Origin: Candidatus Competibacteraceae bacterium
GTDB lineage: Bacteria; Pseudomonadota; Gammaproteobacteria; Competibacterales; Competibacteraceae
NCBI GenBank assembly: GCA_012032855.1
Contig: JAAUQA010000057.1
Coordinates: forward strand, 1-11,413
Direction of reading: 5' to 3'
Length of the DNA stretch: 11,413 nt
Shown here: in pieces, positions 1 through 8,996 of the stretch
Position numbering within the stretch: the stretch's first letter is position 1
Layout of the letters: the number at the start of each line of letters is the position of its first letter
Program-made: the position numbers and the translations under genes
Notes under the pieces: generated by a model
The model's database searches: none
Seen by the model: the letters and a program-made list of their open reading frames with translations, nothing else
Told to the model about the DNA's origin: nothing

Positions 1-1045
1 AGGCGTGGGTCATCAAGTGAAAAATCGCGGCGGAATAGGCGGAAGCACCCAATGCTACAGCCATATAGCCCAATTGCGACAGCGTTGAATAGGCGATGAC
101 CCGCTTGATGTCGTTCTGGACGATTCCCAGCAATCCCATGAAAAAAGCAGTTATTGCGCCGATCACCAGCACAAAGCTCAAAGCCGGTACGGATAGTTCG
201 AACAACGGCGACATGCGGGCGACCATGAAGATGCCGGCGGTGACCATGGTGGCGGCATGGATCAGGGCCGAGATCGGGGTCGGACCTTCCATAGAATCCG
301 GCAGCCACACGTGCAGCGGCACTTGCGCGGATTTACCCATCGCGCCGATGAACAACAGAATACAAATCACTGTGATCGCCGACCATTCGCTGCCGGGAAT
401 GATCTCAATCGGCACATCGCCCATCAGCTTCGCGGTCTGGAACACGTCGTAATAATCCAGACTGTTGAAATACATAAGCACGGCGGCGATGCCCAACAGA
501 AAGCCGAAATCACCCACTCGATTGACCAGAAACGCTTTCATGCTGGCAAAAGTGGCGCTAGGACGCTTGTACCAGAAGCCAATTAACAAATAGGAAACTA
601 GCCCAACCGCTTCCCAACCAAAGAACAGTTGTAGAAAGTTGTTCGCCATCACCAGCATCAGCATGGCGAAAGTGAACAAGGCAATATAACTGAAAAAGCG
701 CTGATAGCCGTCGTCGTCATGCATGTAACCGATGGTGTAGATGTGCACCATCAGCGAGACGAAGGTTACCACCGTCATCATGAGTGCGGTCAGCGAATCT
801 ACCAGAAAGCCGATTTCCAGACGTACGCCTTCCACTGCCAGCCAAGTATAGATTGCACCATTGAACGGTTCAGCGCCGTCAATCGCGATGTGTTTCAACA
901 CTACCAGCGACAACAGAAACGACACCGCAACTCCGCCAATCGCTGCCCAATGCGCGCCTGCGCGTCCAACTCGACGGCCAAACAAACCCGCGACTATAGC
1001 GCCGAGCAGCGGCGCGAGAACGATCCCGAGATAGACGGTCTGCAT
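1..1045 (-). CDS. nuoL: NADH-quinone oxidoreductase subunit L, N-terminal part (partial)
   Basis: This is the largest antiporter-like proton-pumping subunit of the complex I membrane arm. It starts at ATG 1045 with an AGGG ribosome site about 8 bases upstream and stays open for 348 codons to the left edge, roughly the first half of a family usually 600-670 residues long. The translation is strongly hydrophobic. It shows the conserved Gly-Trp-Glu of the TM5 region (Glu about residue 145) and the GAMGKSAQVPLHVWLPD segment with the channel Lys at about residue 238, followed by the SALIHAATMV motif. The far end (about residues 310-348) carries the expected IKRVIAYSTLSQLGYM segment. No stop or frame break was seen. 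It follows nuoK by 4 bases, so it is co-transcribed and probably translationally coupled. Only the partial status is uncertain, not the identity. Confidence 0.97.
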   Translation of the reverse strand, partial: MQTVYLGIVLAPLLGAIVAGLFGRRVGRAGAHWAAIGGVAVSFLLSLVVLKHIAIDGAEPFNGAIYTWLAVEGVRLEIGFLVDSLTALMMTVVTFVSLMVHIYTIGYMHDDDGYQRFFSYIALFTFAMLMLVMANNFLQLFFGWEAVGLVSYLLIGFWYKRPSATFASMKAFLVNRVGDFGFLLGIAAVLMYFNSLDYYDVFQTAKLMGDVPIEIIPGSEWSAITVICILLFIGAMGKSAQVPLHVWLPDSMEGPTPISALIHAATMVTAGIFMVARMSPLFELSVPALSFVLVIGAITAFFMGLLGIVQNDIKRVIAYSTLSQLGYMAVALGASAYSAAIFHLMTHA

Positions 1046-1049
1046 GAAT

Positions 1050-1355
1050 TCAGCCCTTCAAGGTATCCAGATCGGTGACATTGATGGTGCCACGATTGCG
1101 AAACAGTACCACTAGAATGGCCAAACCTATGGCCGATTCAGCCGCTGCGACGGTGAGGATGAAAAAGACGAAGATCTGCCCGGCGGTATCGTCGAGGAAA
1201 TGGGAAAACGCGATGAAATTGAAATTAACCGCCAGCAGCATCAGTTCGATGCACATCAGCAAAATCAGCACATTTTTCCGGTTCAGGAAAATACCCGCCA
1301 CGCTGAGACAGAACAGTATTGCTCCCAGCACCAGGTAGTCAGTCAGCGTGATCAT
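1050..1355 (-). CDS. nuoK: NADH-quinone oxidoreductase subunit K
   Basis: A small three-helix membrane subunit of complex I (MrpC-like) that takes part in proton translocation. The protein is 101 residues, the usual size for the family. It begins at ATG 1355 with a clear GAGAGGA ribosome site upstream. Three hydrophobic segments lie near residues 5-24, 29-50 and 60-85. The two buried glutamates known to matter in this family are present as Glu37 (in MCIELMLL) and Glu73 (in AAAESAIGL). The RKN motif between helices 1 and 2 is also conserved. It stops 4 bases before nuoL. On its upstream side it is separated from nuoJ by 203 bases, which is unusual because these two genes are normally nearly contiguous. 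Confidence 0.98.
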   Translation of the reverse strand: MITLTDYLVLGAILFCLSVAGIFLNRKNVLILLMCIELMLLAVNFNFIAFSHFLDDTAGQIFVFFILTVAAAESAIGLAILVVLFRNRGTINVTDLDTLKG

Positions 1356-1558
1356 GGGGTCCTCTCAAAAGGTGGATGGGCAGATAGTTTTTGAGTTATT
1401 TTGACCCATCTCCGAAAGAATCTAGTATTAAAACTCACCAAATGGTCCACTATGTGAAACGTCTGAAACATTCAGGAGAAACGCCTGGGTATCATTAGTG
1501 GTAGTAGTGGTAGGGTACGCACTGCGTACCTCTTTCCTGTTGTTTCCTCACCGACGGT
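1356..1558. other. Unusually long nuoJ-nuoK intergenic spacer
   Basis: This 203-base gap breaks an otherwise nearly gapless operon. It is visibly richer in A+T than its neighbours. Near the nuoJ side it has a perfect palindrome (1514-1530) next to a short GTAGTAGTGGTAG run. On the minus strand a 39-codon open frame can be read from ATG 1471 to TGA 1352, whose stop overlaps the nuoK ATG by four bases. It has no good ribosome site and no recognisable family, so I do not call it a gene. An AT-rich TTTTAATACT stretch on the minus strand (around 1420-1430) could be a weak internal -10 element, but no matching -35 is obvious. The gap may be the remnant of a small inserted repeat; this is inference. 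Confidence 0.6.
1514..1530. repeat. Perfect palindrome, 8-base arms around one central base
   Basis: The arms GGTACGCA and TGCGTACC flank a single central C, so either strand could form a hairpin. It lies 29 bases downstream of the nuoJ stop. It resembles the small GC-rich palindromic units (REP-like elements) often scattered between genes in proteobacteria. The opposite strand has no T-run after it that would make it a classic intrinsic terminator, and the genes downstream belong to the same operon. A role in mRNA stability or as a repeat remnant is inference. Confidence 0.7.
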
Positions 1559-2164
1559 TCATTTCTTCTTTTCCGCCGCCATATCAACCAACCTTACCCG
1601 ATCACTGCGCTTGACTTTGATTTGTTGCGCCGGCTGCTGCGATTTGGTTGCGGACCGTCGCCGCATGGTCAAGGAAATCGCGGCGATAATCGCCACCAGC
1701 AAAATCACCGCGGCGATCTCAAACGGATACACATACTCCGTATACAACACGCTGCCTAATTCCTTCGTGTTGCTATACTCCGCCGAATGCGGAACTGGTT
1801 GACTGAATTGATCGGTAGCGAAATAGTCGGAGCTGACCACTAGGCCCATTTCCAACACGACAATGGCCAACACCACTGCGCCCAACGGCAAGTATTTGGC
1901 GAATCCTTCCCGCAACGGCGCAACGTTGATGTCGAGCATCATGACGACGAATAGAAACAGCACCATGACCGCGCCCACGTAAACCAGCACCAGGGTGATA
2001 GCAAGAAACTCCGCCTCCAACAGCAACCACAATGCGGCGCTGGTGAAAAAAGCCAATACCAGGAACAACACCGCATGGACCGGATTGCGTACCGTGATGA
2101 CTCGCGCCGCTGCGAACACTAAAATGGCCGCGAATACATAAAACAGGAATTTCTCGAAACCCAT
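1559..2164 (-). CDS. nuoJ: NADH-quinone oxidoreductase subunit J
   Basis: A membrane-arm subunit of complex I linking the quinone module to the pumps. It is 201 residues long, normal for proteobacterial NuoJ. It starts at ATG 2164, 15 bases after the nuoI stop, with only a weak AAGAG ribosome site. Five hydrophobic segments are visible, with the conserved third-helix stretch LVLVYVGAVMVLFLFVVMML at about residues 58-77. The C-terminal tail (about 174-201) is charged and ends in a run of lysines (AAEKKK), as in beta- and gammaproteobacterial homologues with an extra polar tail. It is in frame throughout. The next gene, nuoK, is 203 bases away instead of the usual few. Confidence 0.98.
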   Translation of the reverse strand: MGFEKFLFYVFAAILVFAAARVITVRNPVHAVLFLVLAFFTSAALWLLLEAEFLAITLVLVYVGAVMVLFLFVVMMLDINVAPLREGFAKYLPLGAVVLAIVVLEMGLVVSSDYFATDQFSQPVPHSAEYSNTKELGSVLYTEYVYPFEIAAVILLVAIIAAISLTMRRRSATKSQQPAQQIKVKRSDRVRLVDMAAEKKK

Positions 2165-2179
2165 TGTGGCTCTTATTGG

Positions 2180-2668
2180 TTATCGGTAGGGCGCGTCGGC
2201 GGCGCGATCAGCGGCGATTTGCGCTTCGTATTTGTCGCCGATCGCAAGCAATTTTTCTTTGGTCATGATCTGTTCGCCGCGATTCTCGAAATGATAATCC
2301 AATATCCGGGTTTCGACGATTGAATCGACCGGACAAGCTTCCTCGCAGAATCCGCAGTAGATGCATTTGAACAGGTCGATGTCGTAACGGGTGGTGCGGC
2401 GAGTGCCGTCTTCACGCTGTTCTGAATCGATGGTAATTGCCAAAGCAGGACAGACCGCTTCGCAGAGTTTGCAAGCAATACAACGTTCTTCGCCATTCGG
2501 ATAGCGTCGCAAAGCGTGCATCCCCCTGAAGCGGGGTGACTGCGGAGTCCGTTCTTCCGGGAACTGCACGGTCACTTTGCGGGCAAATAGATGCCGACCG
2601 GTCAGCTTCAGGCCAAGTAACAACTCCCAAAGCGTGAAGGTCTTCAGATAATTCACAAACGCCTGCAT
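2180..2668 (-). CDS. nuoI: NADH-quinone oxidoreductase subunit I, 8Fe ferredoxin-like
   Basis: The peripheral-arm subunit that carries clusters N6a and N6b and passes electrons to the N2 cluster of NuoB. I place the start at ATG 2668 (162 residues), because a strong GGAGG lies 5 bases before it. The frame can be extended four codons to a TTG at 2680, but that codon overlaps the ribosome site and is unlikely. Two classic 4Fe-4S motifs are present: Cys63, 66, 69, 73 ([12 protein letters not shown]) and Cys102, 105, 108, 112 ([12 protein letters not shown]). The N-terminal 30 residues form the amphipathic helix that anchors the subunit to NuoH. It begins 12 bases after the nuoH stop and ends 15 bases before nuoJ. 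Confidence 0.98.
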   Translation of the reverse strand: MQAFVNYLKTFTLWELLLGLKLTGRHLFARKVTVQFPEERTPQSPRFRGMHALRRYPNGEERCIACKLCEAVCPALAITIDSEQREDGTRRTTRYDIDLFKCIYCGFCEEACPVDSIVETRILDYHFENRGEQIMTKEKLLAIGDKYEAQIAADRAADAPYR

Positions 2669-2680
2669 AACAGCCTCCAA

Positions 2681-3703
2681 TCAAGCGAACCAGGGACCGA
2701 TCTGCGCCAGGATGGCGGCACCGATTACGGCAATCCACACCAAGGTCAACGGAATGAACACCTTCCAGCCCAACCGCATGATTTGATCATAGCGATAACG
2801 CGGCAGCGTCGCGCGCAACCACAGAAATACGAACAAAAAGAACGCAATTTTGAATATCAGCCAGAAAATACCTGGAACGAATGAAAACAGCGCACCTAGC
2901 AGCGGAATCCCTTCGAAAGGCGACAACCATCCCCCCAGAAACAAGACAGCGGTAAGTGTCGCGATGAGAATCATGTTGGCGTATTCGGCCAGGAAAAAGA
3001 TCGCGAAAGCCATGCCCGAGTATTCCACATGAAAACCGGCGACGATTTCCGATTCACCCTCAGCGACATCGAACGGTGCCCGATTGGTTTCGGCTACACC
3101 CGAGATAAAATAAACCACAAACAGAGGCAGCAAAGGCAACCAGAACCAATGCAAGATACTGCCTTGTTGCGCCAGCACGATTTGCTGCAAGTTAAGGCTG
3201 CCGGCGGCCATCAACACTCCAACTAAGGCAAAGCCCATCGCGATTTCGTAAGAAACAATCTGCGCCGCCGAGCGCATCGCACCTAAAAAGGCATATTTGG
3301 AATTCGACGCCCAACCGGCGATGATAACCCCGTATACGCCCAGGGAAGTCAACGCCAGCAAATACAACAGTCCGGCGTCGATATTGGTCAAGGCTACGCC
3401 TTCGCTAAAAGGAATCACCGCCCAAGCTGCCAGCGCAGGAGCGATGGACAACATCGGAGCGATAACGAAGAGAAAGCGATTCGCCCCGGCGGGAATGATG
3501 ATTTCCTTGAGCAGCAGCTTGACGGCGTCGGCAATCGGTTGTAGCCAACCTTGCGGACCGACCCGATTGGGACCCAGGCGAACCTGCATATAACCGATGA
3601 TTTTGCGTTCGGCGAAGGTAAGGTAAGCGACGCTCAGCATCAAAGGAATCAAAATCAAAAGGATTTTGACTAAGATGATGATCAGCGTGAAGAAGGTTTC
3701 CAC
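2681..3703 (-). CDS. nuoH: NADH-quinone oxidoreductase subunit H
   Basis: The membrane subunit that forms the quinone-access channel at the joint between the two arms. It is 340 residues, matching the family. The start is GTG 3703, giving [18 protein letters not shown] as the first transmembrane helix; the ribosome site (AAGG about 9 bases upstream) is weak. The signature loop [20 protein letters not shown] appears at about residues 42-61. The acidic loop [20 protein letters not shown] followed by [11 protein letters not shown] lies at about 200-230; this is the quinone/proton-linking segment. About eight hydrophobic segments are visible. The frame is intact. Its GTG is only 4 bases past the nuoG stop once nuoG is read in its repaired frame, which supports both assignments. 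Confidence 0.97.
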   Translation of the reverse strand: METFFTLIIILVKILLILIPLMLSVAYLTFAERKIIGYMQVRLGPNRVGPQGWLQPIADAVKLLLKEIIIPAGANRFLFVIAPMLSIAPALAAWAVIPFSEGVALTNIDAGLLYLLALTSLGVYGVIIAGWASNSKYAFLGAMRSAAQIVSYEIAMGFALVGVLMAAGSLNLQQIVLAQQGSILHWFWLPLLPLFVVYFISGVAETNRAPFDVAEGESEIVAGFHVEYSGMAFAIFFLAEYANMILIATLTAVLFLGGWLSPFEGIPLLGALFSFVPGIFWLIFKIAFFLFVFLWLRATLPRYRYDQIMRLGWKVFIPLTLVWIAVIGAAILAQIGPWFA

Positions 3704-3707
3704 GGTG

Positions 3708-5944
3708 TTAGCCTTGCGCCTCGCTACTTACTTCGATGGAACCGACAGCCGGACCCAAGGCAGTGGTTTCGCCGTCACCGCCAAGGGGGTTTTTTGCAGC
3801 GACCGGGCCCGTCTTACCAGGGGATCAATGGTGTAGATCGGCACCTCAATCACCCGCATCTGAACGGAATCCGTTCGATCCTCGAAATGATCAGCGCCGG
3901 GAACCAAGTTGCGTGGTTCGACAGTCTCGCATTGCGCGCGAATCTCCTCAAGGATTTCCTGGCTATCCATATACTCGAAACCGGGCAGCGCGAAGGCATT
4001 ACCCAGCACTCGCCAGACCTTCCAGGCCGGTCGCGCCATGCCGCGCGGTTTAACCGCCGCCTGAAAACTCTGCCAACAGCCTTCGGCATTAACATAAGTA
4101 CCCGGCGTTTCCGAAAACGCGGCGACGGGAAGGATGACTTGAGCGACATCTTTCAGGATTGTCGCTGGCGTAAGGCGACAACGCCACGACGAAATCGGCT
4201 TGCTGGATAGCGGCTGATGCCTTAGCCGGGTTCCAACAATCGAATGCTGGCTCAAAACCGGCCAACACATAGGCTTTGCGGGGTGTTTCCAACATGGCGC
4301 GGGCGTCAAGGCCAACCGAATCCGCTGGTTTGCCGCCCACCGTGCGATGCGGTAACACTCCAGCCAACCAAGCACCCACTGAATTGGCCGCTTCCGGCAG
4401 ATAACCCAAACTCGCCCCGCTGGCCTGGGCAATGAATACGGCTAAAGCTCGCAAGCGGGAAACAATGGATGGGAGACCGCCAGATTGCCCAGCAACACCG
4501 TGGCGCGCTCGCCGTTAATCAGGTTATCGACCATCGTGCGGGCGTCATCATCGTCAGGCTCCGAACCATTTAATAGCGCATACAGATGATCTGGTAACTG
4601 TTCGCCCTTCCGCTCGGCTATCGCTTTGGCAACCCCCGCCAATCCCGAAACCATCGTCAATGGATCGACAATCAGTTTAGCGGCGACCGGGAAGCGGAAT
4701 TCGAAATCGCGCGGGTTGATGAACATAATCTTGCCACCGGCCAACGCAGCTTTGCGCAAGCGGTGACCGGCGATGGGCTGCTCCATACGCACGTTCGAGC
4801 CGATCAGCAGGGCAGCGTCGACTTGTTCCAGAGTTTCCAGCGGTTGACCCAACCAGGGAAACACCGGCGCATGGTCTTGATCGCTGAAATCGGCTTGCCG
4901 CAGCCGGTGATCGATATTGGCAATGCCCAGGCCCCGGCTCAGTTTCTGAGCAAGATACAGTTCTTCCAGCGTGGCGGTTGGCGAAACCAATACGCCAACC
5001 GCGTCCGGGCCGTGCTGTTCGATCACCTGAGACAGTCCTTGATGAACCGCGGTCAGGGCGTTGTCCCATTCGACGACTTGCCACTCGTCAGCTTGTTTAA
5101 GCAACGGTTGAACCGCGCGATCCAAACTGTAGAGGCCTTCATAACTGAAGCGGTCCCGGTCGGAAATCCAAGTTTCGTTGATACTTTCGCAGTCGCGCGG
5201 CACCACCCGCATGACCTTGTCGCGCATCGTGTGTAAAAAAATATGCGAGCCGATGGAATCATGCGGGGCAATAGCGGGATGTTGGGCGTACTCCCAGGAC
5301 CGGCCTGCGAAGCGCGACGGTTTGGCGGTCAATGCGCCCACCGGGCAGATATCGATCACATTGCCGGACAACTCGGACACGATGGATTTAGCTAGGTAGG
5401 TGCCAATTTCCATGTGTTCACCGCGACCGGTAGCGCCCAGTTCACGGATACCAGCAATCTCAGTGCCAAACCGCACGCAGCGGGTACAGTGAATGCAGCG
5501 GGTCATTTCGGTAGCGATCAACGGGCCGATGTCCTTGTCCTTAACAACCCGCTTGCGCTCGACGAAGCGCGACACGTCGCTGCCGTAACCCATCGCCACG
5601 TCTTGCAGTTCGCATTCGCCGCCTTGATCGCAAATCGGACAATCCAGCGGATGATTAATCAGCAGAAACTCCATCGTGCCTTGCTGGGCGGACTGCGCTT
5701 TCGCGGACTGCGTCCACACTTTCATGCCATCCATCACCGGGGTAGCGCAAGCTGGTAGCGGTTTCGGGGCCTTTTCGACTTCGACCAGACACATCCGGCA
5801 ATTGGCAGCCACGGTCAGTTTTTTGTGATAACAGAAGCGCGGGATATGAATCCCCGCCGCATCGGTCACTTCAATCAGCATCGCACCCTTGCGGGCTTCC
5901 ATTTGGATGCCGTCCACTTCGATTGTGATCGGTTGCACACTCAT
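3708..5944 (-). CDS. nuoG: NADH-quinone oxidoreductase subunit G, with three apparent frameshifts
   Basis: The large iron-sulfur subunit of the NADH module. From ATG 5944 the N-terminus shows a 2Fe-2S ferredoxin domain (Cys38, 49, 52, 66), the His-ligated 4Fe-4S site (His98, Cys102, 105, 111) and the N4 site (Cys150, 153, 156, 200). The molybdopterin-oxidoreductase-like domain follows. The N7 motif found in some bacteria is absent. The frame breaks three times: near 4452 (a T appears missing, giving a stop at 4442), near 4159-4178 (an extra A fits) and in the G5/T6 run at 3785-3795 (one base missing). Between the first two breaks the protein continues in another frame ([20 protein letters not shown] onward). 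After the third it ends [13 protein letters not shown] and stops at TAA 3708 instead of 3728. The repaired gene is 745 codons, slightly short. Homopolymer errors are more likely than true loss of function. Confidence 0.93.
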
Positions 5945-5975
5945 GAAGGTTTTCCAATCCTATCGCTTGGTTGTC

Positions 5976-7251
5976 TCAAGCCGCCTGCAAACTGCGCTTG
6001 TGTTCGACGTAATGGACGAATTCGTGGCGAAAATGCTTGATGAAACTGCGCACCGGCATCGCTGCTGCATCGCCTAACGCGCAAATAGTATGCCCTTCGA
6101 TTTTACTCGCCACGCTGTCCAGCAAGGCCAAATCCTTCGGCACGACCTTTGCCGTCGATAATGCGGGTGATGACCCGGTATAACCAGCCGGTGCCTTCCC
6201 GACAGGGCGTGCATTGGCCGCAGGATTCGGAGTAATAAAAGCGGGAGATGCGTTGCAGCACCTTTACCATGTCGGTGGTTTCATCCATCACAATGACCGC
6301 CCCGGAACCGAGCATGGAACCAGCCTTAGCGATAGAGTCGTAATCCATGTTGGTTTGCAACATGGTTTCGCCGAGCATGACCGGCACCGAGGAGCCGCCC
6401 GGAATCACTGCTTTCAGCTTACGCCCCTGACGCATCCCACCGGCCATTTCCAGCAATTCGCTAAATGGCGTACCGAGTCGAATTTCGAAATTACCCGGCT
6501 TATTGACATGGCCGGACACCGAGAAAATTTTGGTCCCCCCGGCTCCGGCGATGCCGAGGTCAGCGAACCAATCGGCTCCGTTGCGGATGATGGCAGGGAC
6601 CGAGGCCAGGGTTTCAGTATTGTTAATGGTCGTCGGCTTGCCGTAGAGACCGAAATTGGCCGGGAACGGCGGTTTGAAGCGGGGCATGCCTTTTTTCCCT
6701 TCCAGGGATTCCAGCAACGCCGTTTCCTCGCCGCAGATATAAGCGCCCGCGCCTAAGTGGGTATACAAGTCGAAATCGATCTCCGAGTTCTGAATATTTT
6801 TGCCCAGCAAACCGGCGTCATAGGCTTCTTGTAGCGCGGTCTCGAAGCGCCGATAAGGCTCGTCCAGCCATTCGCCGCGAATATAGTTGTAGCCTACGGT
6901 CGCGCCGATGGCGAAGCCCGCAATCGCCATACCTTCCACCAGGGCATGGGGATTGAAACGCAGAATATCCCGATCTTTGCAGGTGCCGGGCTCGCTTTCG
7001 TCGGAGTTGCAGACGATGTATTTCTGCACCGGCGCAGAGCGCGGCATGAAACTCCATTTCAAGCCGCTGGGGAAACCCGCCCCGCCGCGACCGCGCAGGC
7101 CGGATTTCTTGACCTCGTCGATCACCTGTTCGGGCGGGATCTCGCCGGCCAGAATTTTCCGCCACGCCTCGTAACCGCCCAACCGGGTATAAGTGTCGAA
7201 CGACCACGGTTGCTCGTGGCCCAGGGGTTGGTAGCAGACCTCATTGGTCAT
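5976..7251 (-). CDS. nuoF: NADH-quinone oxidoreductase subunit F, with one apparent frameshift
   Basis: The NADH- and FMN-binding subunit, where NADH is oxidised and cluster N3 receives the electrons. I prefer ATG 7251 to the upstream TTG 7257, because a GGAG lies 9 bases before the ATG. The glycine-rich nucleotide site [10 protein letters not shown] is at residues 54-63, the [15 protein letters not shown] motif at about 171-185, and the N3 cysteines at 344, 347 and 350 ([14 protein letters not shown]). After residue 372 the frame is lost at 6131-6136, where one surplus G on the minus strand makes a premature TAA at 6103. Dropping that G restores [21 protein letters not shown], which supplies the fourth N3 cysteine (Cys390), and the usual [13 protein letters not shown] tail, ending at TGA 5976. 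The repaired length, 424 residues, is typical. nuoG starts 31 bases later. Confidence 0.95.
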
Positions 7252-7257
7252 GGGCAA

Positions 7258-7743
7258 CTACTCCAAGCTGTCCAGAATCTGATCCACTTTTTCCGGGGTC
7301 AGATTCTCATGATAGACATGATCGACTTGCATAATGGGCGCAAACGCGCAGGCCGCCAGGCATTCTTCTTCGCGCTTGAGATAAAACTTGCCGTCCGGGG
7401 TGCTTTCGCCCAATCGGATGCCGAGTTTATTGCATAGGTGATTCACGATCTCATCGGAACCACACAACATACAGGAAATATTGGTGCAGACCGAAATGTT
7501 GTGGCGGCCGACCGGTTTGAGCTCGAACATGGAATAGAAGGTGGCCACCTCGTAAACCGCGATGGACGGCAAGTCCAGATATTCGGCGACTGCGTCCAGT
7601 AACTCCTGAGTAAGAAAACCGCCGTTGTCATGTTGCGCTTCACGCAAAGCGGCTAGCACAGCGGACTGTTTGCGATCCGGCGGATATTTGGCAAGCCAGC
7701 GATCTATTTCGGCGCGGACGTGCTCGGATAATACGTCACTCAT
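7258..7743 (-). CDS. nuoE: NADH-quinone oxidoreductase subunit E, thioredoxin-like 2Fe-2S protein
   Basis: A 24-kDa-type subunit of the NADH module that carries the N1a 2Fe-2S cluster beside the FMN of NuoF. It is 161 residues. The start is ATG 7743, whose A is shared with the nuoD stop (TGATG), a typical coupling arrangement. The frame stays open for 75 more codons upstream, but that part is the antisense-free shadow of nuoD and has no family resemblance. Cluster ligands are all present: Cys86 and Cys91 (VCTNISC) and Cys128 and Cys132 (ECLAAC). The helical N-terminal part with YEVATFYSMF at about 64-73 is also characteristic. Its last codons contain the GGAG that serves nuoF. Confidence 0.98.
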   Translation of the reverse strand: MSDVLSEHVRAEIDRWLAKYPPDRKQSAVLAALREAQHDNGGFLTQELLDAVAEYLDLPSIAVYEVATFYSMFELKPVGRHNISVCTNISCMLCGSDEIVNHLCNKLGIRLGESTPDGKFYLKREEECLAACAFAPIMQVDHVYHENLTPEKVDQILDSLE

Positions 7744-8996
7744 CAGCGATCGACCTCTCCGAATACAATGTCTTGCGTGCCGATGATGGCCACCACATCG
7801 GCGAGCATATGGCCTTGGGCCATTTCGTTCATGGCGGCGATATGGGCAAAGCCGGGTGCGCGTATCTTGAGCCGATACGGTTTGTTGGCGCCATCGGAAA
7901 TCAAATAGACACCGAACTCGCCTTTGGGCGCCTCGACAGCAGCGTAGACTTCGCCCGCCGGGACGCAATAGCCTTCGGTAAACAGTTTAAAGTGATGGAT
8001 CAACGCCTCCATATCTTCTTTCATATCTTCCCGCGACGGGGGCGTGATCTTATTGTCTTCCAGCATGACCGGCCCCGGATTAGCCCTTAGCCAGTCTATG
8101 CACTGTTTGATCAGCCGATTGGACTGGCGCATTTCTTCGATACGCACCAGATAACGGTCGTAGCAATCGCCGTTGACCCCGACCGGGATGGCAAAGTCCA
8201 GTTGATCGTAGACTTCATAGGGCTGTTTCTTGCGCAAATCCCATTCGATGCCGGAACCGCGCAGCATGGGCCCGGAAAAGCCCAGTTGCAAAGCCCGTTC
8301 CGGTGACACCACACCGATACCCACGGTGCGCTGTTTCCAGATGCGATTATCGGTCAACAACGTTTCGTACTCATCAACCCGGTGCGGGAATCGGTTGGTG
8401 AAATCCTCAATGAAATCCAGCATGGATCCTTGTCGATTCGCATTGAGTTCTTCGATCTCTTGGGGATTGCGAAATGGGGAAGGCTGATACTGCGGCATCT
8501 GTCCCGGCAAATCGCGATACACCCCGCCGGGCCGATAATAGGTGGCGTGCATCCGGGTGCCGGAAACGGCCTCGTAGCAATCCATCAAATCTTCCCGCTC
8601 GCGGAAGCAATACAGAAACACCGTCATCGCGCCGATGTCCAGGCCGTGCGCGCCTAACCACATCAGGTGATTGAGAATCCGGGTGATTTCGTCGAACATC
8701 ACCCGGATATATTGGGCGCGAATCGGCGGGGCGATACCCAACAGCTTTTCGATGGCCAGCACATAACCGTGCTCGTTGCACATCATGGATACATAGTCCA
8801 GCCGATCCATGTAGCCGATGCTTTGGTTGTAGGGTTTGCTCTCGGCCAGTTTTTCCGTCGCCCGGTGCAGCAGACCGATATGCGGATCGGCGCGCTGAAT
8901 GACCTCCCCGTCCATTTCCAAAACCAAGCGCAATACCCCATGCGCAGCCGGATGTTGCGGGCCGAAATTGAGGGTGTAATTACGAATCTCAGGCAT
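7743..8996 (-). CDS. nuoD: NADH-quinone oxidoreductase subunit D
   Basis: The 49-kDa-type subunit, which with NuoB forms the quinone reduction site. The start is ATG 8996, inside the last codons of nuoC (8-base overlap). The frame extends upstream to 9032, but that would give 12 extra residues unlike the family. The protein is 417 residues and in frame throughout. The N-terminal [11 protein letters not shown] motif holds His15 and His19 of the quinone pocket, and DRLDY has the conserved Tyr68 that contacts the quinone head group in homologues. The [NiFe]-hydrogenase-like core continues through [13 protein letters not shown], and the C-terminus ends in DIVFGEVDR as in most members. NuoD is separate from NuoC here, unlike the fused enteric protein. 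Confidence 0.98.
   Translation of the reverse strand: MPEIRNYTLNFGPQHPAAHGVLRLVLEMDGEVIQRADPHIGLLHRATEKLAESKPYNQSIGYMDRLDYVSMMCNEHGYVLAIEKLLGIAPPIRAQYIRVMFDEITRILNHLMWLGAHGLDIGAMTVFLYCFREREDLMDCYEAVSGTRMHATYYRPGGVYRDLPGQMPQYQPSPFRNPQEIEELNANRQGSMLDFIEDFTNRFPHRVDEYETLLTDNRIWKQRTVGIGVVSPERALQLGFSGPMLRGSGIEWDLRKKQPYEVYDQLDFAIPVGVNGDCYDRYLVRIEEMRQSNRLIKQCIDWLRANPGPVMLEDNKITPPSREDMKEDMEALIHHFKLFTEGYCVPAGEVYAAVEAPKGEFGVYLISDGANKPYRLKIRAPGFAHIAAMNEMAQGHMLADVVAIIGTQDIVFGEVDR

Noticed and set aside
96..1394. Plus-strand open frames opposite nuoL and nuoK
   Set aside because: They mirror the strong minus-strand complex I genes, have no ribosome sites or family features, and are coding shadows.
7744..7968. 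N-terminal extension of nuoE inside nuoD
   Set aside because: Arginine-rich shadow of nuoD coding sequence; NuoE homologues start near the ATG at 7743, which is coupled to the nuoD stop.
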